DNA from: Myotis daubentonii
Lineage: Eukaryota > Chordata > Mammalia > Chiroptera > Vespertilionidae
Assembly (NCBI RefSeq): GCF_963259705.1
Contig: NC_081849.1
Coordinates: 54,718,093-54,782,092 of the forward strand
Reading direction: 5' to 3'
Length of the DNA stretch: 64,000 nucleotides
The notes under the pieces were generated by a model. It ran no database searches and was not told the DNA's origin. It saw only the letters and a list, made by a program, of their open reading frames with translations. Made by a program: the position numbers and the translations under genes. Below are positions 43,985-55,599 of this stretch, piece by piece (position 1 is the stretch's first letter; every line of letters begins with the position of its first letter).

Positions 43985-45444
43985 TATTTTAAAATATAAA
44001 GATATTTCTTAAATGAAGTACTAGTGTTACTTAGAACTGCATTTGTCTCTCTATATTTGATATGGGGCATGAATACTGATCACATCCTGACAAGGATCTC
44101 AGGCCTGTTGAAAGCTGATTGAAACTCAGGGTGGAGTCTGCAGGAGAGGCCCATTATAATTACACCTTGGACACAGCACAGGGACACTTTCCTTATAGCT
44201 TACAAGTTCACTGAGTTCATAGGAATTCATATAAACAAAATGCATGAGTAGCCACATAAAAGGCAATTTGTACTTTGGGGGCACCTAGGTCTCAGTTTTT
44301 ATTCATTTCTATGTATCTAGAAATTGTCATGGTTGTCACCTTGGAATCCTGTCTTGGTGGAGGTACAATAAACTCTCCTTACTTACTTTGGATTTGGATG
44401 ATTTTAAAACCAGAAAATCACTAAGTCCAGCACAATCACCTTTTTTATTCTTTTAGAAATTTCTCCCTACTTCCTTTGGTTTCATTTTTAACTCTGTTTA
44501 AAAAAAAAAAGTCATGTAAGTAGAAAAGAGTTTTTGAAAATCTGCTTTCAAAGCTGTTAAAGGAAGATACTTTTCTGAGATTTCCCTCCTGGATCGCTTT
44601 AGTTGGCAGAATACTATGATACATTATTTTCACAACTATTTTATCAAGCATAATATTCAGCAAATTATAATACTAACCTTATCATACAGGGCCTCAGGAA
44701 ATAGGTAATAAGTATTATTATTTTGTGCTTAGTGATAGAAACATTAAGGCTGACAGTAATGAGTGATTTTAAAATAATGATTAAGTTCTAGCTAAACTAG
44801 TCTTTTGACAAGCATTTACTGAAAATACGTATTTGAGAAAACAGCAGTGTAATGATAGCGATAATAAAACATAGCAGGATAGACTTGCTTCTTTTATGCC
44901 TGTGACTCTTGCAATGTGTGTAATTAACAACCATCGAAACCACTGAAGGAACATCCTATAGCATGGTTCAGAGAGACCTTTGTCCTTAGATTTATTAGCT
45001 AATGATATTCTATAATGACTTGGTAAATCATTGAATCCTATTGATTCTTAAATATGTGGGAATATATAGTTAAAAATATATAGTTTGACAGAGGACTTGG
45101 AGTTGGCACCTTTTCTTTTAAATTCTTCACAGTAGCCTTCCAACATGTTCTCAGCTTTTATGGAATGCCTACAGTGTTTGTCTCTCAATAAAGGAAATGA
45201 AGTGTCAACAAGAGACTTTCATTTTGAAATCCAGCAATTTCATCAGCCCACTGAAATTATGTTCATTATTACAAAACTCCACTAGTATAAATATTACATA
45301 ACAAAATCATTACTTATTGGTAAGTCAATTCCTTTGAACTTTTGTAACACAAAGATCAGGAAACAGCACATTCTGCATTTTTTTCTGCCAACAATATCTA
45401 ATGTATTTTAAAATTATAATAAATGTCATAGGACTTTGCAAATA
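43985..45444. other. Intergenic, no feature seen
   Basis: AT-rich. No coding exon, RNA gene or young element could be supported. Confidence 0.45.
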
Positions 45445-45520
45445 TACTGGGTGGAGGGAGGCAAAGAGGGGGGAAATGGGGCACATTTGTAATACTGTCA
45501 GCAATAAATTTAAAAAAAAC
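45445..45520 (+). mobile_element. Truncated LINE-1 3' end
   Basis: The stretch gggtggagggaggcaaagaggggggaaatggggcacatttgtaatactgtcagcaataaa with an A-rich tail is the same 3' end type as in the HAL1 at 2590 and the fragment at 27228. It is under 80 bases long. Confidence 0.75.
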
Positions 45521-45891
45521 CCAAAACAAAAAATATATATGATTTTAAGGAATAAAAGTTGTATGAGGTATACCAACTCACAGTGGCAGTGAATATTACT
45601 GTTAAACTGAAGTATAAAAGTCTAGTTGAGGATTTGTTAAAATAAGTTTGTAAAATGTGTTTTCAAGAAAAAAACATATAAAGATAGACGGAAAGTATTT
45701 TGTTTTAAACAGCTAACAATGTAAGATAATAATATTACTTGAAGACCTGGATCTACCTAAACTATAAACAGAAATCAATAGAAATAAACATTGAAAAGAC
45801 TCATACTAAAATTAAAGATATACAAGCATAAAAGCATTCATTTTTTTTCCTTTACACAAGATATGCTCTTTAAATGAATAATAGTTATGGC

Positions 45892-46135
45892 CCTAGCCAG
45901 TTTGACTCAGTGGATAGACTGTTGGCCTATCTACTGAAGAGTCCCGTGTTTGATCTGGTCAAGGGCATGCACCTCAGTTGCAGGCTAGATGCCAGGCCCT
46001 GCTCAGGGCTTGTGTGGGAGGCAACCAATTGATGTGCCTCTTTCACATTAGTTTTCTCTCTCTCTCTGTCTCGCCCTCTCCCTTCCACTCTCTCTAAAAA
46101 TCAATGGAAAAATATCCTTGAATGAGGATTAACCA
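45892..46135 (+). mobile_element. Ves SINE
   Basis: The sequence gccctagccagtttgactcagtgg, a diverged B box (tgtttgatct), and the longer 3' variant with aaaatatccttgaatgaggatta. The tail is AAT/AAAT-rich. Confidence 0.88.
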
Positions 46136-46457
46136 ATAAATAAATATATAAATGAACAAATAAATAAAATAATAATGTAACACCAATAAGAATGGTGACA
46201 GGTTCAACTTCCTCTCTAATCCTAGTCTTTGAATACATATACCCCTGCATCTAAATGTAGATACTTCTTGTTTTCTACCTCATATGCCAACTTGCTTTTA
46301 TCACAGTGTTTTTGGAGATCTTGCTAGGTTGGTCAACTGGTCCAGGTTTGTAGGGAATGTCCTCATTTTAACACTGAAAATCCTGAGTGCTGCCCCGACC
46401 CCCAATTCCAGACAAAGCAAGAGGCTGGTTACTGCAGATCTCTGTCAGCATATGTAC

Positions 46458-46590
46458 GGGCACCTTAAAAAATGTATACACACACTTTGAATAATCATAA
46501 AGGCGGTGTTTATTAAAACACATTTCATTTTCAAAATTGAGCTATCAGTTGTTAAAATGTGTATACATTTTCTCGGGACACCTGCAAATC
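46458..46590. mobile_element. Mariner-like miniature relic
   Basis: The left end ggcaccttaaaaaatgtatacacac and the right end gtgtatacattttctcgggacacc are related inverted repeats around about 85 bases (caaaattgagctatcagttg inside). The outer TA is not clear on either side. Confidence 0.6.
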
Positions 46591-46602
46591 TGTCTGTCTA
46601 TC

Positions 46603-46639
<37 letters not shown>

Positions 46640-46646
46640 ATCTAAT
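46603..46646. repeat. (ATCT)n microsatellite
   Basis: About ten uninterrupted ATCT units follow the mariner-like relic. Confidence 0.95.
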
Positions 46647-47279
46647 CTGTCTCAGTTTTAATAACTGCATAATAGTCCATAAAAGAGGAATGCTTCAATT
46701 ACTAGTCACTGAAATCATTTTCAATTATTTTTGCTATTATAAACCATTAGATTTTAATTTCTTTTATCAATTGTATTTGTTATACATCAAGTATACGAAC
46801 CATTCCTGCTCTAAGAGAGAGTAAAGCAATGATCTATTCAAGCCTCTTAATTGTTTTTAAAATACTTAGCTTTCTGATTTGGTGAATAATTTTAGGAAAT
46901 TTGATCAAATACGTAAAGTATGCAGGACCAACTTTCGATTACCCTCCAGTCATATCTCGAGGTGTCGTGTGTTGTGGGTGACACATAGTTTGTGCTGGTC
47001 CCCAAGAGTGTTCCCACCCCTTCCTGTTGTCTCCTTTGAAGTATGGAGTGGAAAATCCAGGCTTCCCTATCATTAATTGTTTTCTCCCTTTTCCCCAAAA
47101 TTGCTGTGTTTGTCTTGGTATATTCCATTTCCTTCCCCCTCTTTTTTTTTTTTCTAAAGAATTAAGACAATTTTCAAAAGGAATTACGTTGTGAATGGGG
47201 TAAGTTTAAAGTTATGCCCTGTATGACTTTCCTGATGATACAAGAAAATCAATTAAAATCTTAAACTTTTCCTAAGGAA
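46647..47279. other. Intergenic, no feature seen
   Basis: No supported gene or named repeat. Confidence 0.4.
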
Positions 47280-47690
47280 CTCTCATTTATGGAGCCTCTC
47301 TTCCTAAGTAGGTTCTTCTGACCTCAGGTTCACACATTTCTCTCAAAGTGCCTCCTCCTCCTAGCCTTTCCAGTGAGGATCTCTAATATGCTACACAGAA
47401 ACTCCAAACCCTGCCCACTCTGCAGTTGCATTCACTACAGCATCTTTCCTCTCTCAGTCCATCTCCATCCTACCTTCTTTGTTCCCCACGTAGGACGTCT
47501 CTGGTACATGGTGAGAAAGTGTTTTCTTGGTCAATTCTGACCCTCACAATTTCTCAACACTGTAATTTGCACACACACTGTTTCTGCTCTAGGGCTTTCG
47601 CTATAGCTTATATCTGGCATGTTGTCAGTATCACATTCTCATGGAGGCCTTTCTCAACCTCCCAGTTTCAGAAGTCTCCCAGGTAGGTAT
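47280..47690 (+). mobile_element. Probable L2 LINE relic
   Basis: Pyrimidine-rich old sequence (ctctcagtccatctccatcc, then gttttcttggtcaattctgac, gctctagggctttcgct and atggaggcctttctcaacctccc) follows the plan of the L2 3' coding end. The frame is broken. Confidence 0.5.
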
Positions 47691-47954
47691 TCAGATAAAG
47701 CACAGGAGTTTCAGATAAGCAATGTATGTATTTTAAATAAAAGTATGTCCCAGATATTATATGGGACATATTCACACTAAAAATTCTTTATTATTTAATT
47801 CAAATTGAACTCAGCTTCCTGTATTTTTATTTGCTAAGCCTGACAACCCTACCTCTATTTATTTATTTATTACACTCTGTTGTAATTTTCTTTTTTGCAA
47901 TCTCCCTTCTTGTTGATTTAGTTGCTTATGTGTTTCAATGCCTGCCTTCCTCCA

Positions 47955-48062
47955 CAGGAATATAGGGTCCATGAGAACAGCAACTTGTCTGTCTTATTTC
48001 CTACTGTTAGTCCCAGGATCTGGGTGGGACACTACCTAGTGTACACGTAGGTGTTCAATACA
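47955..48062 (+). mobile_element. L2 LINE 3' end relic
   Basis: The order gggtccatgagaacagcaacttgtctgtctt, then cccaggatctgggtgggac and gtaggtgttcaata fits the L2 3' end. It may belong to the same insertion as the piece at 47280. Confidence 0.6.
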
Positions 48063-48114
48063 CTCTCTTCAGGGGGTAAATACACATCTTCCAAAGACAA
48101 ATGCCATTTTAAAG

Positions 48115-48660
48115 GGGAGTATTATTTTAATTTCAATTACAGTGAACATTCAATATTAGTGGTTAGATATTTATATAACTTATGAAGTGATTCCCATGAT
48201 ATTTCCAATATCATTAACTGTATTCCCTATGCTCTCCTTTATAGCCACAGGACTATTTTGTAACTACCAATTTGTACTTCTTAATCCCTTCACCTTTTTC
48301 ACCCAGTCCCCCAAGTCCCCTCCCACCTGGCAACCATCAGTTTGTTCTCCGTATCTATGAGTTTGTTTGTTTCATTCATTTATTTTGTTTTTTAGATTCC
48401 ACATATAAATGAAATCATCTGGTATTTGTCTTTCTCTGTGTGACTTATTTCACTTAGCGTAGTACTTCTCCAGGTCCATCCATGTTGTGTGAATGTTAAG
48501 ATTTCTTTTTTATGGCCAAGTAATATTCCATTGTTCATGTGCACCATTTCTTTACCCAGTCATCCATCGATGGACACTTAGGTTGCTTCCAAAAGTATTC
48601 TCCAACCCATCGATGGACACTTAGGTTGCTTCCAAAAGTATTCTCCAACGGCCTCGTATT
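48115..48660 (-). mobile_element. LINE-1 3' end with an internal duplication
   Basis: On the + strand: ggcaaccatcagtttgttctcc, agattccacatataaatgaaatcat, tctccaggtccatccatgttgtg and ttatggccaagtaatattccattg. This is the end of L1 ORF2 and the 3' UTR in reverse. A 43-bp tandem copy lies inside (48564-48649). Confidence 0.85.
48564..48649. repeat. Exact 43-bp tandem duplication
   Basis: Two identical 43-base units start at 48564 and 48607, each beginning ccatcgatggacacttagg. No mismatch was seen between them, which suggests a recent event or an assembly artefact. Confidence 0.93.
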
Positions 48661-49128
48661 TTGTAAGGAACCTTCCTTTCATGGATTCCTATTGTCACAT
48701 CATTATAGGCAGTGTAGTTTACCTTTTGCTACTCCCCGTTTTGCACTTCAGAACTTCTAGAATAAGAAAAGAGTCATGTAATCCAGTGAGAGTAAGAAAA
48801 GCTTTAAAAAGACCAATTTAAAAACACCCACCCAAACCCTATTACATTATCATATTTACTAATCTAGATGAAGGGAAATCCCATATTTTACCAACTATAT
48901 ATATTTTAACTATTTTTTAAAACTTTAATGAAAAGACTCATAAATATATAAAATTTTAACCCACAGGATATTGCCAGCAGATTAGGTTGTTCTGGGGCTA
49001 ACTTCAAATGTTTTTTGTCAAAAAGCTCACAATAAAGCTTCTTTTAACTATCTTCATATTTTGGGACTTTTTGGGGGTAAATGTACCATTATGTTTAATT
49101 CATGAATTTTTAAACAAAAATTAATTTG

Positions 49129-49329
49129 GCCCTGGCAGGGTGACTCAGTTGGTTGGAGTGTCATCCCTCGTGCCAGAAGGTTGCAGGTTTGATTCCCGGT
49201 GGGGGCACATACCTAGGTTGCAGTTTTGATCCTGGTCGGGGTTCGTGAAAAAAACAACCTCTGGAGGTTTCTCTCTCACATCGATGTTTCTCTCTCTCAA
49301 ATCAATAAACATATCATCAGGTGAAAATA
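49129..49329 (+). mobile_element. Ves SINE
   Basis: The head gccctggcagggtgactcagttgg belongs to the cagttgg head type. The B box ggtttgattcc differs by one base. The target duplication aaaaattaatttg lies at 49116-49128 and 49330-49342. Confidence 0.92.
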
Positions 49330-49461
49330 AAAAATTAATTTGTTCTTAATCAGTTTTCTGGTAGTTTAAGAAAAGGTAAATCAAGTGTTTCTTGTTCATC
49401 CTAGTACATTTTTTTCCTGAATATATGTTTATTTGGATATAAGCTCCACAGAACATTAATC

Positions 49462-49656
49462 ATTTTTAAAATTTTTATTTATTGACTTGAGAGAGAGAAA
49501 GAGAGAGAGAGAGAGAGGGAGAGAGAGACATTGATTTGTTGTTCCACTTATTTATGCACTCATTGGTTGCTTCTTGTAAATTCCCTGACCTGGGAAAGAA
49601 GCCAAAACCTTAGCATATTGGGAGGAGCTCTAACCAACTGAACTACCGGGCCAGGG
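49462..49656 (-). mobile_element. Ves SINE
   Basis: On the - strand it starts gccctggcccggtagttcagttgg. A perfect 13-bp duplication, cagaacattaatc, lies at 49449-49461 and 49657-49669. It includes the cacttatttatgcactcattggttgcttcttgta segment typical of this head type. Confidence 0.93.
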
Positions 49657-49669
49657 CAGAACATTAATC

Positions 49670-50156
49670 TTATTAATAGAATATGAAGTTCTATCTGGTC
49701 TTTATCAGGAAAAGTTTCCACATCTTTAGGTGAAGCTGACTAAGTGACATTTAGACAAAATGATCTGAGTCAAATTAGATTTGAGCAATTATAAGGAAAA
49801 TCTAATCACTATGGCCTGATTTTGCATAATTGAGACCTCCTTTTTTAAAATTTCAGATACATGACCAGAGGATTTAAATTACCTAACACTTTCTAAAATG
49901 TGCCCTGTTTATTTGTGAAGCCTAAATTGGTGGTGGTAATGGTGAGTGCCTGTGTAGAACCTTAAAAAGTACCTGAGCAAAACCTTGCTAGATTTTAACT
50001 CACCAGTTAATTTGTACGAAATGAATGTGTAACTGTCAGTATTTTGCTTTCAAAACACAGGTCTCTTTTGGACATTGATAATCAAAGCATCTATTTATAA
50101 CGATATTCATTTTAAGACACATGCTTCCCATTCATCTTCATAGAATAGAAACAGCA
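49670..50156. other. Intergenic, no feature seen
   Basis: AT-rich DNA leading into the GC-rich island. Confidence 0.45.
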
Positions 50157-50600
50157 TGTGGCCAGGCCCTTCCTGAATCTCCCAGAGCGAACAGGATGTG
50201 GGGGGTGGGGAGAGGGTAGGAGAGCTGCACGGTGGCCCATAGCACATTTTACAGGAAGATTCCCCAGGTGGAGGCAGCTAGAAAGGTCTCAGCCCCATAT
50301 GTTAATGGCCCAATGGGTGACAGCAAGACCTAGGCGACCTGTGGGGAAAAGGCGGTCCCACAGGGCTCAGCCAATGAGGGGCCGGGGGGGGGGAGGGACT
50401 AAATACAGCGGCGGTGTCCCTGCCCCACCTGTGTCCCTCTACAGTGGGCACCCGCTCCCAGAGTGTCATTAAAAGGCTCATTTTCGTCTTGTTTCTGTTC
50501 CCCAGTCCGTCATTTGAAATTCGGACCGGTGAGCCATTTCTCACTTCCCTAAGTCCCCCCAATATTAACTGGGGGTGTTTGATGCCTCTTTCACCGCAGC
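50157..50600 (+). mobile_element. LTR-like promoter segment, possible class I ERV
   Basis: The layout is like a retroviral LTR: CCAAT boxes at 50310-50314 and 50371-50375, a TATA-like actaaatac at about 50398-50406, an ATTAAA poly(A)-type signal at 50468-50473, a U5-like part with tctgttccccagtccgtc and gaaattcggaccggtgagcc, and gggggtgtttgatgcctctttca near the end. No internal retroviral sequence follows. I could not find a matching target duplication, so the borders are uncertain. A non-viral CpG-island promoter is the alternative. Confidence 0.45.
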
Positions 50601-51160
50601 GGTGAGTGGTGACTGAGCGCAGTAAAGGGCCCCCTTCCCCAGTCCCTGGAAGCAACCAGGTTTCACTTGAATGAAACCAGGATGAGGCAGGGGCCTGGAG
50701 AGAGGTTGCCAAGAGCGGGTGCTGGGCTCGCCCCGAGCTCACCCCGGGCTGGTCTCGTCCTCTGCTCAGTGCGCGAGCACGTAGCTGGTGACCCCCCTCC
50801 GGCCGGCCGGTGACGGCGCAGCGGGGCGGGGCCGCCTCCGAGGGCTCCGGGGGCGAGCGCGAGCTTCCTTTCCCACCGCTTTCCGCTGAGTCAGTTCACG
50901 GCCGGGCCGGCGGGAGCTCCGGGCCTTTGTGTTCAGATTATTTCACTCGCGGCCGAAGCCACACCCTGTGCTACACAAACAGAACACTGTGTCCTTCCTG
51001 GAGGTCTGGACTTCGACCGCAGCCCTGGGATTTCTCCATGGCCTCTCCGGGGCTGGCCTGTGGTGATGCAGAGTGTGCGGCCGGGGAGATTCTCTGGGTC
51101 GAAGGCAGAGTCTTAGGACTGGGAACTCAGGGACTCACAGGCTGGCGAAGGCTTTGAACG
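50601..51160 (+). promoter_or_regulatory. Orphan CpG-rich island
   Basis: The DNA from about 50720 to 51000 is rich in CG, with gcggggcggggccgcc GC boxes, an AP-1 site TGAGTCA at 50887-50893 and ggccggccgg. It directly follows the LTR-like segment. A strong donor-like sequence G|GTGAGT lies at 50600-50607. No recognisable protein is encoded in any frame. The nearest known gene, ARL4A, is 20 kb away. Confidence 0.55.
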
Positions 51161-52084
51161 AAGATCCACTCCATCACTTAAAATAGGCTCAGAATTCCAT
51201 CTGTTAGGAAATCCATATGTTAGGAAAAGTGCAGTGACAGTGAGAAAGAAGTGGATTGATCTGTGTTTTGATTTAGAGAAATTCATACTTTTGTTTGTAA
51301 CGACACATTCACGTCTAGCAAATACCCACTTCCGTGTGCCAGGATAGTAAAGGAACCTTTGTCTCCACAGGCAGCTCTAGGAAGTGGTGTCAGCCCGGGA
51401 GGGCTGACCTTGGAACCTGACCCGAAACTGGAGAACTAAATCTCCTGCTTCCCAATCACCTCCAACAATCACCTTCATGAGATTTTAATCATCTCCCTAG
51501 TCTCCTCACACCCTGTTACAGGTTCAAGTGCATCCTATGTCAAAGTCCATTCCGAACTCTATTGTATACGATAGATAATACAAAACGATCTTTTATTGAA
51601 TGCTGATTACAGGCAGCGTGCTGAATGCTGTTAACGACAAAATTCAACTAAGTAAATGTGAACATTTTATTGGCTTTATTAAATGATTCATGAGTGAGGC
51701 CGGCACCCCAATAACAACCTTCGGGGCACTCTGAGGAGTTATACAAAACGCAAGGTTTTTATAGAAAGAAGGGTGGGGCAAGGGAGCTATTAACAAAAGA
51801 AAAAAAAAGGTTATTTTTAGACCAGGATATCTTCCTCTGGAGGAAAGGAAGTGGCAAGGATTTATACCAGGCAGATTGCTTCTTCTTCCTATGGGGATGT
51901 GGAGGGCCCATGTGACAGCTTACGTCACTGGTGCTTGACCAGAAAATTCCAGACTGGTTGATGGAAATGACATTTCTAGGAGAGGTTGAAACTGCAATGA
52001 AATCAGGTATTAAATCTAGGTTTGATATCATGGGCTTTTAGCACAAATGACACCATTTTGGGTCTGTGGTTTTTGCTTTAACCA
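51161..52084. other. Intergenic, unassigned old repeat likely
   Basis: The stretch 51655-52080 (aacattttattggctttatt, atgattcatgagtgaggc, caccattttgggtctgtgg) feels like an old dispersed repeat, possibly ERV-related, which I cannot name. Confidence 0.35.
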
Positions 52085-52285
52085 TGCTATATTCATTTTC
52101 TCATTTAATTTTCTGCATGATGTGGTGGGGTAACTTCTATAATCCTCTTTTCACTAACAAGGAAAGAGAGGCTTAGCGGTGTTAAGTCTCTTGACATGAT
52201 CACTCAGTTAATAATGGGAAGAACTGGAATTCTAACAAGGCCTGGTAGAGTGCAGAGCTCAAGATCTTAACCAGTAAGAAATTCA
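52085..52285 (-). mobile_element. MIR SINE relic
   Basis: In + orientation the reverse MIR order is visible: ttctcatttaattttctgcatgatgtgg, then cactaacaaggaaagagaggctta, and gcagagctcaagatcttaacca. Confidence 0.7.
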
Positions 52286-52883
52286 GCCATTCATTACACC
52301 AGCCTTTGCATTAAAAGGTGGGCTTGGGGTGTGGGTCTGCTCAAACTGGGGGCCAAGGACTTCCCTTGAAGGTGGCACAAGAAACATGTTGTTTTTATTT
52401 AGATTGGATGTTGACTGGAGGAGGGGATGATGTTGAGAGACATTATTAGATAGTTAAGCACCTTCCCCCAGTGGCCTCTCCCCCCACCTAGAATCACCAT
52501 GGTCTCTTCGGTAGCTTCACAGACTTCATAGATAATTTGGGATTATCATCTGCACTCCAGCCAAGTAAACCTTATTGAAGTTTTCCTTTTTATTATCAAA
52601 CCCCCTTCTCTGGGATAGGTGTTCACTATTGGCCATCAAACTATATCCTAATCCTTCTGCAAAGTGAACCTCACAAAAACTTGTTATCATCGACATTTTT
52701 CTGGTCTCACACTTAGACTAATCTTGCAACCAATTTCAATCATTGCAAGAAATATTGTAAGGCAACTTATTCCTGCCCTTTTTTTTTTTTTCTTAACAAA
52801 ATCCAATTGGGTCTGGTCTGAGGCATTGTAAAATATTTTTGGTTTATGTATGCTTATGTTATTTTTAAAATTTTTTAAAAATT

Positions 52884-53136
52884 TGCCGAAACCAGTTTGG
52901 CTCAGTGGATAGAGCGTCAGCCTGCGGACTGAAAGGTCCCAGGTTCGATTCCGGTCAAGGGCATGTACCTGGGTTGCGGGCACATCTCCCAGTGGGAGAT
53001 GTGCAGGAGGCAGCTGATCGATGTTTCTCTCTCATCGATGTTTCTAACTCTCTATCTCTCTCCCTTCTCCTCTGTAAAAAATCAATAAAATATATTTTAA
53101 AAAAAGACTCATTTAAAAAAAATAAAAAATAAATAA
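52884..53136 (+). mobile_element. Ves SINE with compound A-rich tail
   Basis: The head gccgaaaccagtttggctcagtgg and a perfect B box ggttcgattcc are present. Related ttttttaaaaattt words occur before and after it (about 52870 and 53137) and may be the target duplication. Confidence 0.9.
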
Positions 53137-53239
53137 ATTTTTTTAAAAATTTTAGATATGTGGCTTTAATTTAGCCAATACCAATAGCGCTCATTTGCTG
53201 AGCCCTAAACTGAATGCTAGTAATTCTAAAAAGTGTTTC

Positions 53240-53597
53240 TTTTTTTAGGAGAGATGACTTGCTCACCCATTCTGGAAGCACTCTGTGCTCAGGGCTTCTG
53301 TGGCACCACAGTTATCTTATTTTCTTTCTGCCTCATTTGCTATTTCTCCTTGCTTGTCTTTGCTAGTCTTTCCTTCTCTACTCACCTGCTAAATGCTGAA
53401 GGACCTTGGATCTGGCTGTGGTCTCCTTCTCTATCTATTCTCTATCTCTTTCTGATCTCATCTGACCCCACAAATTTCAAAACCTTCTCTATGCCCATGA
53501 GTCTAACATTTCTCTCTTCAGTCCTGACATCTTCCTTAGTTCCAGATGTGTAGTCCACACGCCCTTCATCTGTATAATGACAATGTTTTTAACGTGT
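53240..53597 (+). mobile_element. Probable L2 LINE relic
   Basis: The pyrimidine-rich coding-like stretch (tggatctggctgtggtctcc, then catgagtctaacatttctctcttcagtcctgacatcttcc) fits the L2 ORF2 C-terminal region. It stays open for 106 codons by chance. The Ves element at 53614 cut into its end. Confidence 0.5.
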
Positions 53598-53613
53598 ACC
53601 AAGGAAGACTTTT

Positions 53614-53831
53614 TAAAATATATATATATTTTATTGATTTTTTTTACAGAGAGGGAGAGGGATAGAGAGTTAGAAACATCATTGAGAGAGGAACATTGAT
53701 CAGCTGCCTCCTGCACACCTCCTACTGGGGATGTGCCCACAACCAAGGTACATGCCCTTGACCGGAATCGAACGTGGGACCTTTCAGTCCACAGGCTGAC
53801 GCTCTATCCACTGAGCCAAACCAGTTAGGGC
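53614..53831 (-). mobile_element. Ves SINE
   Basis: On the - strand it starts gccctaactggtttggctcagtgg. A perfect 16-bp duplication, accaaggaagactttt, lies at 53598-53613 and 53832-53847. The B box is nearly intact (ggaatcgaacg on the + strand). Confidence 0.94.
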
Positions 53832-54312
53832 ACCAAGGAAGACTTTTAATTTTCACTATTTCACTAATTCATTAAAGCACTACCTACCCTATTGTTCAGG
53901 CTATTTCATGGCCTCTTGTTTCTATACCTCTCCTCTACATCTCTTTCATTCTTTTCTCTAAGACCAGCTTTTCTGCTGTATATTACTTCCCAGTGCTAGC
54001 AGCCAGGAGAGGGACTGAAGTATCTGAAACCCAACTCTATTCCTGGCTTAGGAAAGCGAATCATTTGGATGAGCTCTTGTTCCCTTTCTGCCCTGATTCA
54101 CAATAGCCAGAATGGGACCAAGGTCTTGTTCTATAATCAGGTCTGGTTATGGGAAGGGTGTTTTTCAGAAAGGGGGAGTTAGTGGTACATGGGTTAGTCC
54201 GACATCCTAATAATATTTACTATACAATATTACCACATTTTCAATAATTTTTATACTCATGACCCCCTTTACTTGAACATTCATGTAAAGAATCATAAAA
54301 GTTAATGTTTGG

Positions 54313-54490
54313 CCCTGGCCAGGTAGTAAAATTGGTTAGAACATCATCCCAAGTTTGCTGGTTCAATCCCAAGTCAGAGCACTTATTTATGCATTCTTTG
54401 GTTGATGCAAAGAATGCATAAATAAGTGGAAACAACAAAAACTGGTCTTCCTCTCTCTCTTTTTAAACGAAAATAATCAATTATAAGAAA
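54313..54490 (+). mobile_element. Ves SINE with a template-switch hairpin
   Basis: The head ggccctggccaggtagtaaaattgg is the cagttgg type with changes. The normal internal stretch has been replaced by a perfect hairpin at 54380-54428. The end shows ctctctctctttttaaacg and an A-rich tail. Confidence 0.82.
54380..54428. repeat. Perfect 21-bp inverted repeat, 7-base loop
   Basis: The left arm 54380-54400 and the right arm 54408-54428 are exact reverse complements, with loop gttgatg. The right arm ends in the normal Ves word gcataaataagtgg, so the left arm is the new copy. Confidence 0.95.
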
Positions 54491-54504
54491 TAAAGGATAA
54501 TGTG

Positions 54505-54788
54505 TTTTTTTGTTGTTGTTATTATTAATGGTAGTTAATCCTCACCTGGGGATATTTTTCCCATTGATTTTTAGAGAGAGTGAAAGGGAGGGATGGAGGG
54601 AGAGAAAGAGAGAGAGAGAGAAAGGAGAGAGAGACATCAATGTGAAAGAGACACATTGATTGGCTGCCTCCTACATTTACCCCAACCAGGGCCAGGGATC
54701 AAATCTGTAATCTAGGCATGTGTCCTTGACTGGGAATCAAACCTGTGAGCCTTCAGACACTCAAACCAGTTAGCTACACTGGCCCGAG
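54505..54788 (-). mobile_element. Ves SINE, long variant
   Basis: On the - strand it begins near gggccagtgtagctaactgg and ends in cccaggtgaggattaact. The purine tract (gagagagaaagagag) is expanded. A short ataatgt word lies on both sides. Confidence 0.85.
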
Positions 54789-55599
54789 ATAAGATAATGT
54801 TTTTATCAATAATGATTGTAGACAAAAGACTTCTTTTTCTGCTCCATCATTTCTTCTTTCTCCTTACTGATTAAGAAAGAATTTAGACTACATGATTCCC
54901 CAACACTCCTTGACATAAGCTCTTTCTCTGTCCTCAGCCCTACAAATTTTATTTTTATTTCTTCCCTGAACATGTATGCCTAGTTTAGACTACCAACTTT
55001 TGTCTAGTATGTCTTTTGGGAGTAATCAAATATAATAGGAGTGGATGGTGATTAAGTAGCCTCTAATTCAGTGGGTTTGGCTAAGGTTAATTTAATTATA
55101 AATTTTATAATATGATCCGGAGTAACTGACAAAAAGTGTACAACTGCAGGAATTCCCCCAAAGAGAAGGAATCTAGTTAGAGAGAACAATAGAGCAAATA
55201 CTCTTAATTTGGACAATTCAGTGAAAGTCTATGGATGGTATTCACCTTTCCTTTGGATGGGATTTTGATCCATATCAAGTCAGTGTGCATCACAGAAGGA
55301 AAAGCTGGATTGTACACGACTCATCTTTCTAAGAGAAAGTGCATTCATGCCAGAAAAGAAGGGGACGGCCTCTCTTTTCATGAACTGGAATTATTCATCT
55401 TATTTCTTACCTCATCAACCTCTCAATGTACTTTTTAACGGAAATCTACCAGTGTTTTTTTTTTTTTTTTTTTTCTGGGATGGGCCTTCCTGTCTAGCAA
55501 TGCTGCTATTTTCATTTAATTATTACATAATTATTATGGAAATTCCCCTTTAAAGGCATTACTTTAGAAAATTGTGCAATATTTCTGCCTAAACTTCTT
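54789..55599. other. Intergenic, no feature seen
   Basis: AT-rich sequence with a T-run at about 55457-55474. Confidence 0.4.

Noticed and set aside
48564..48649. Possible CRISPR-like or satellite array
   Set aside because: Only two units, no spacers, inside an L1 end of a mammalian genome.
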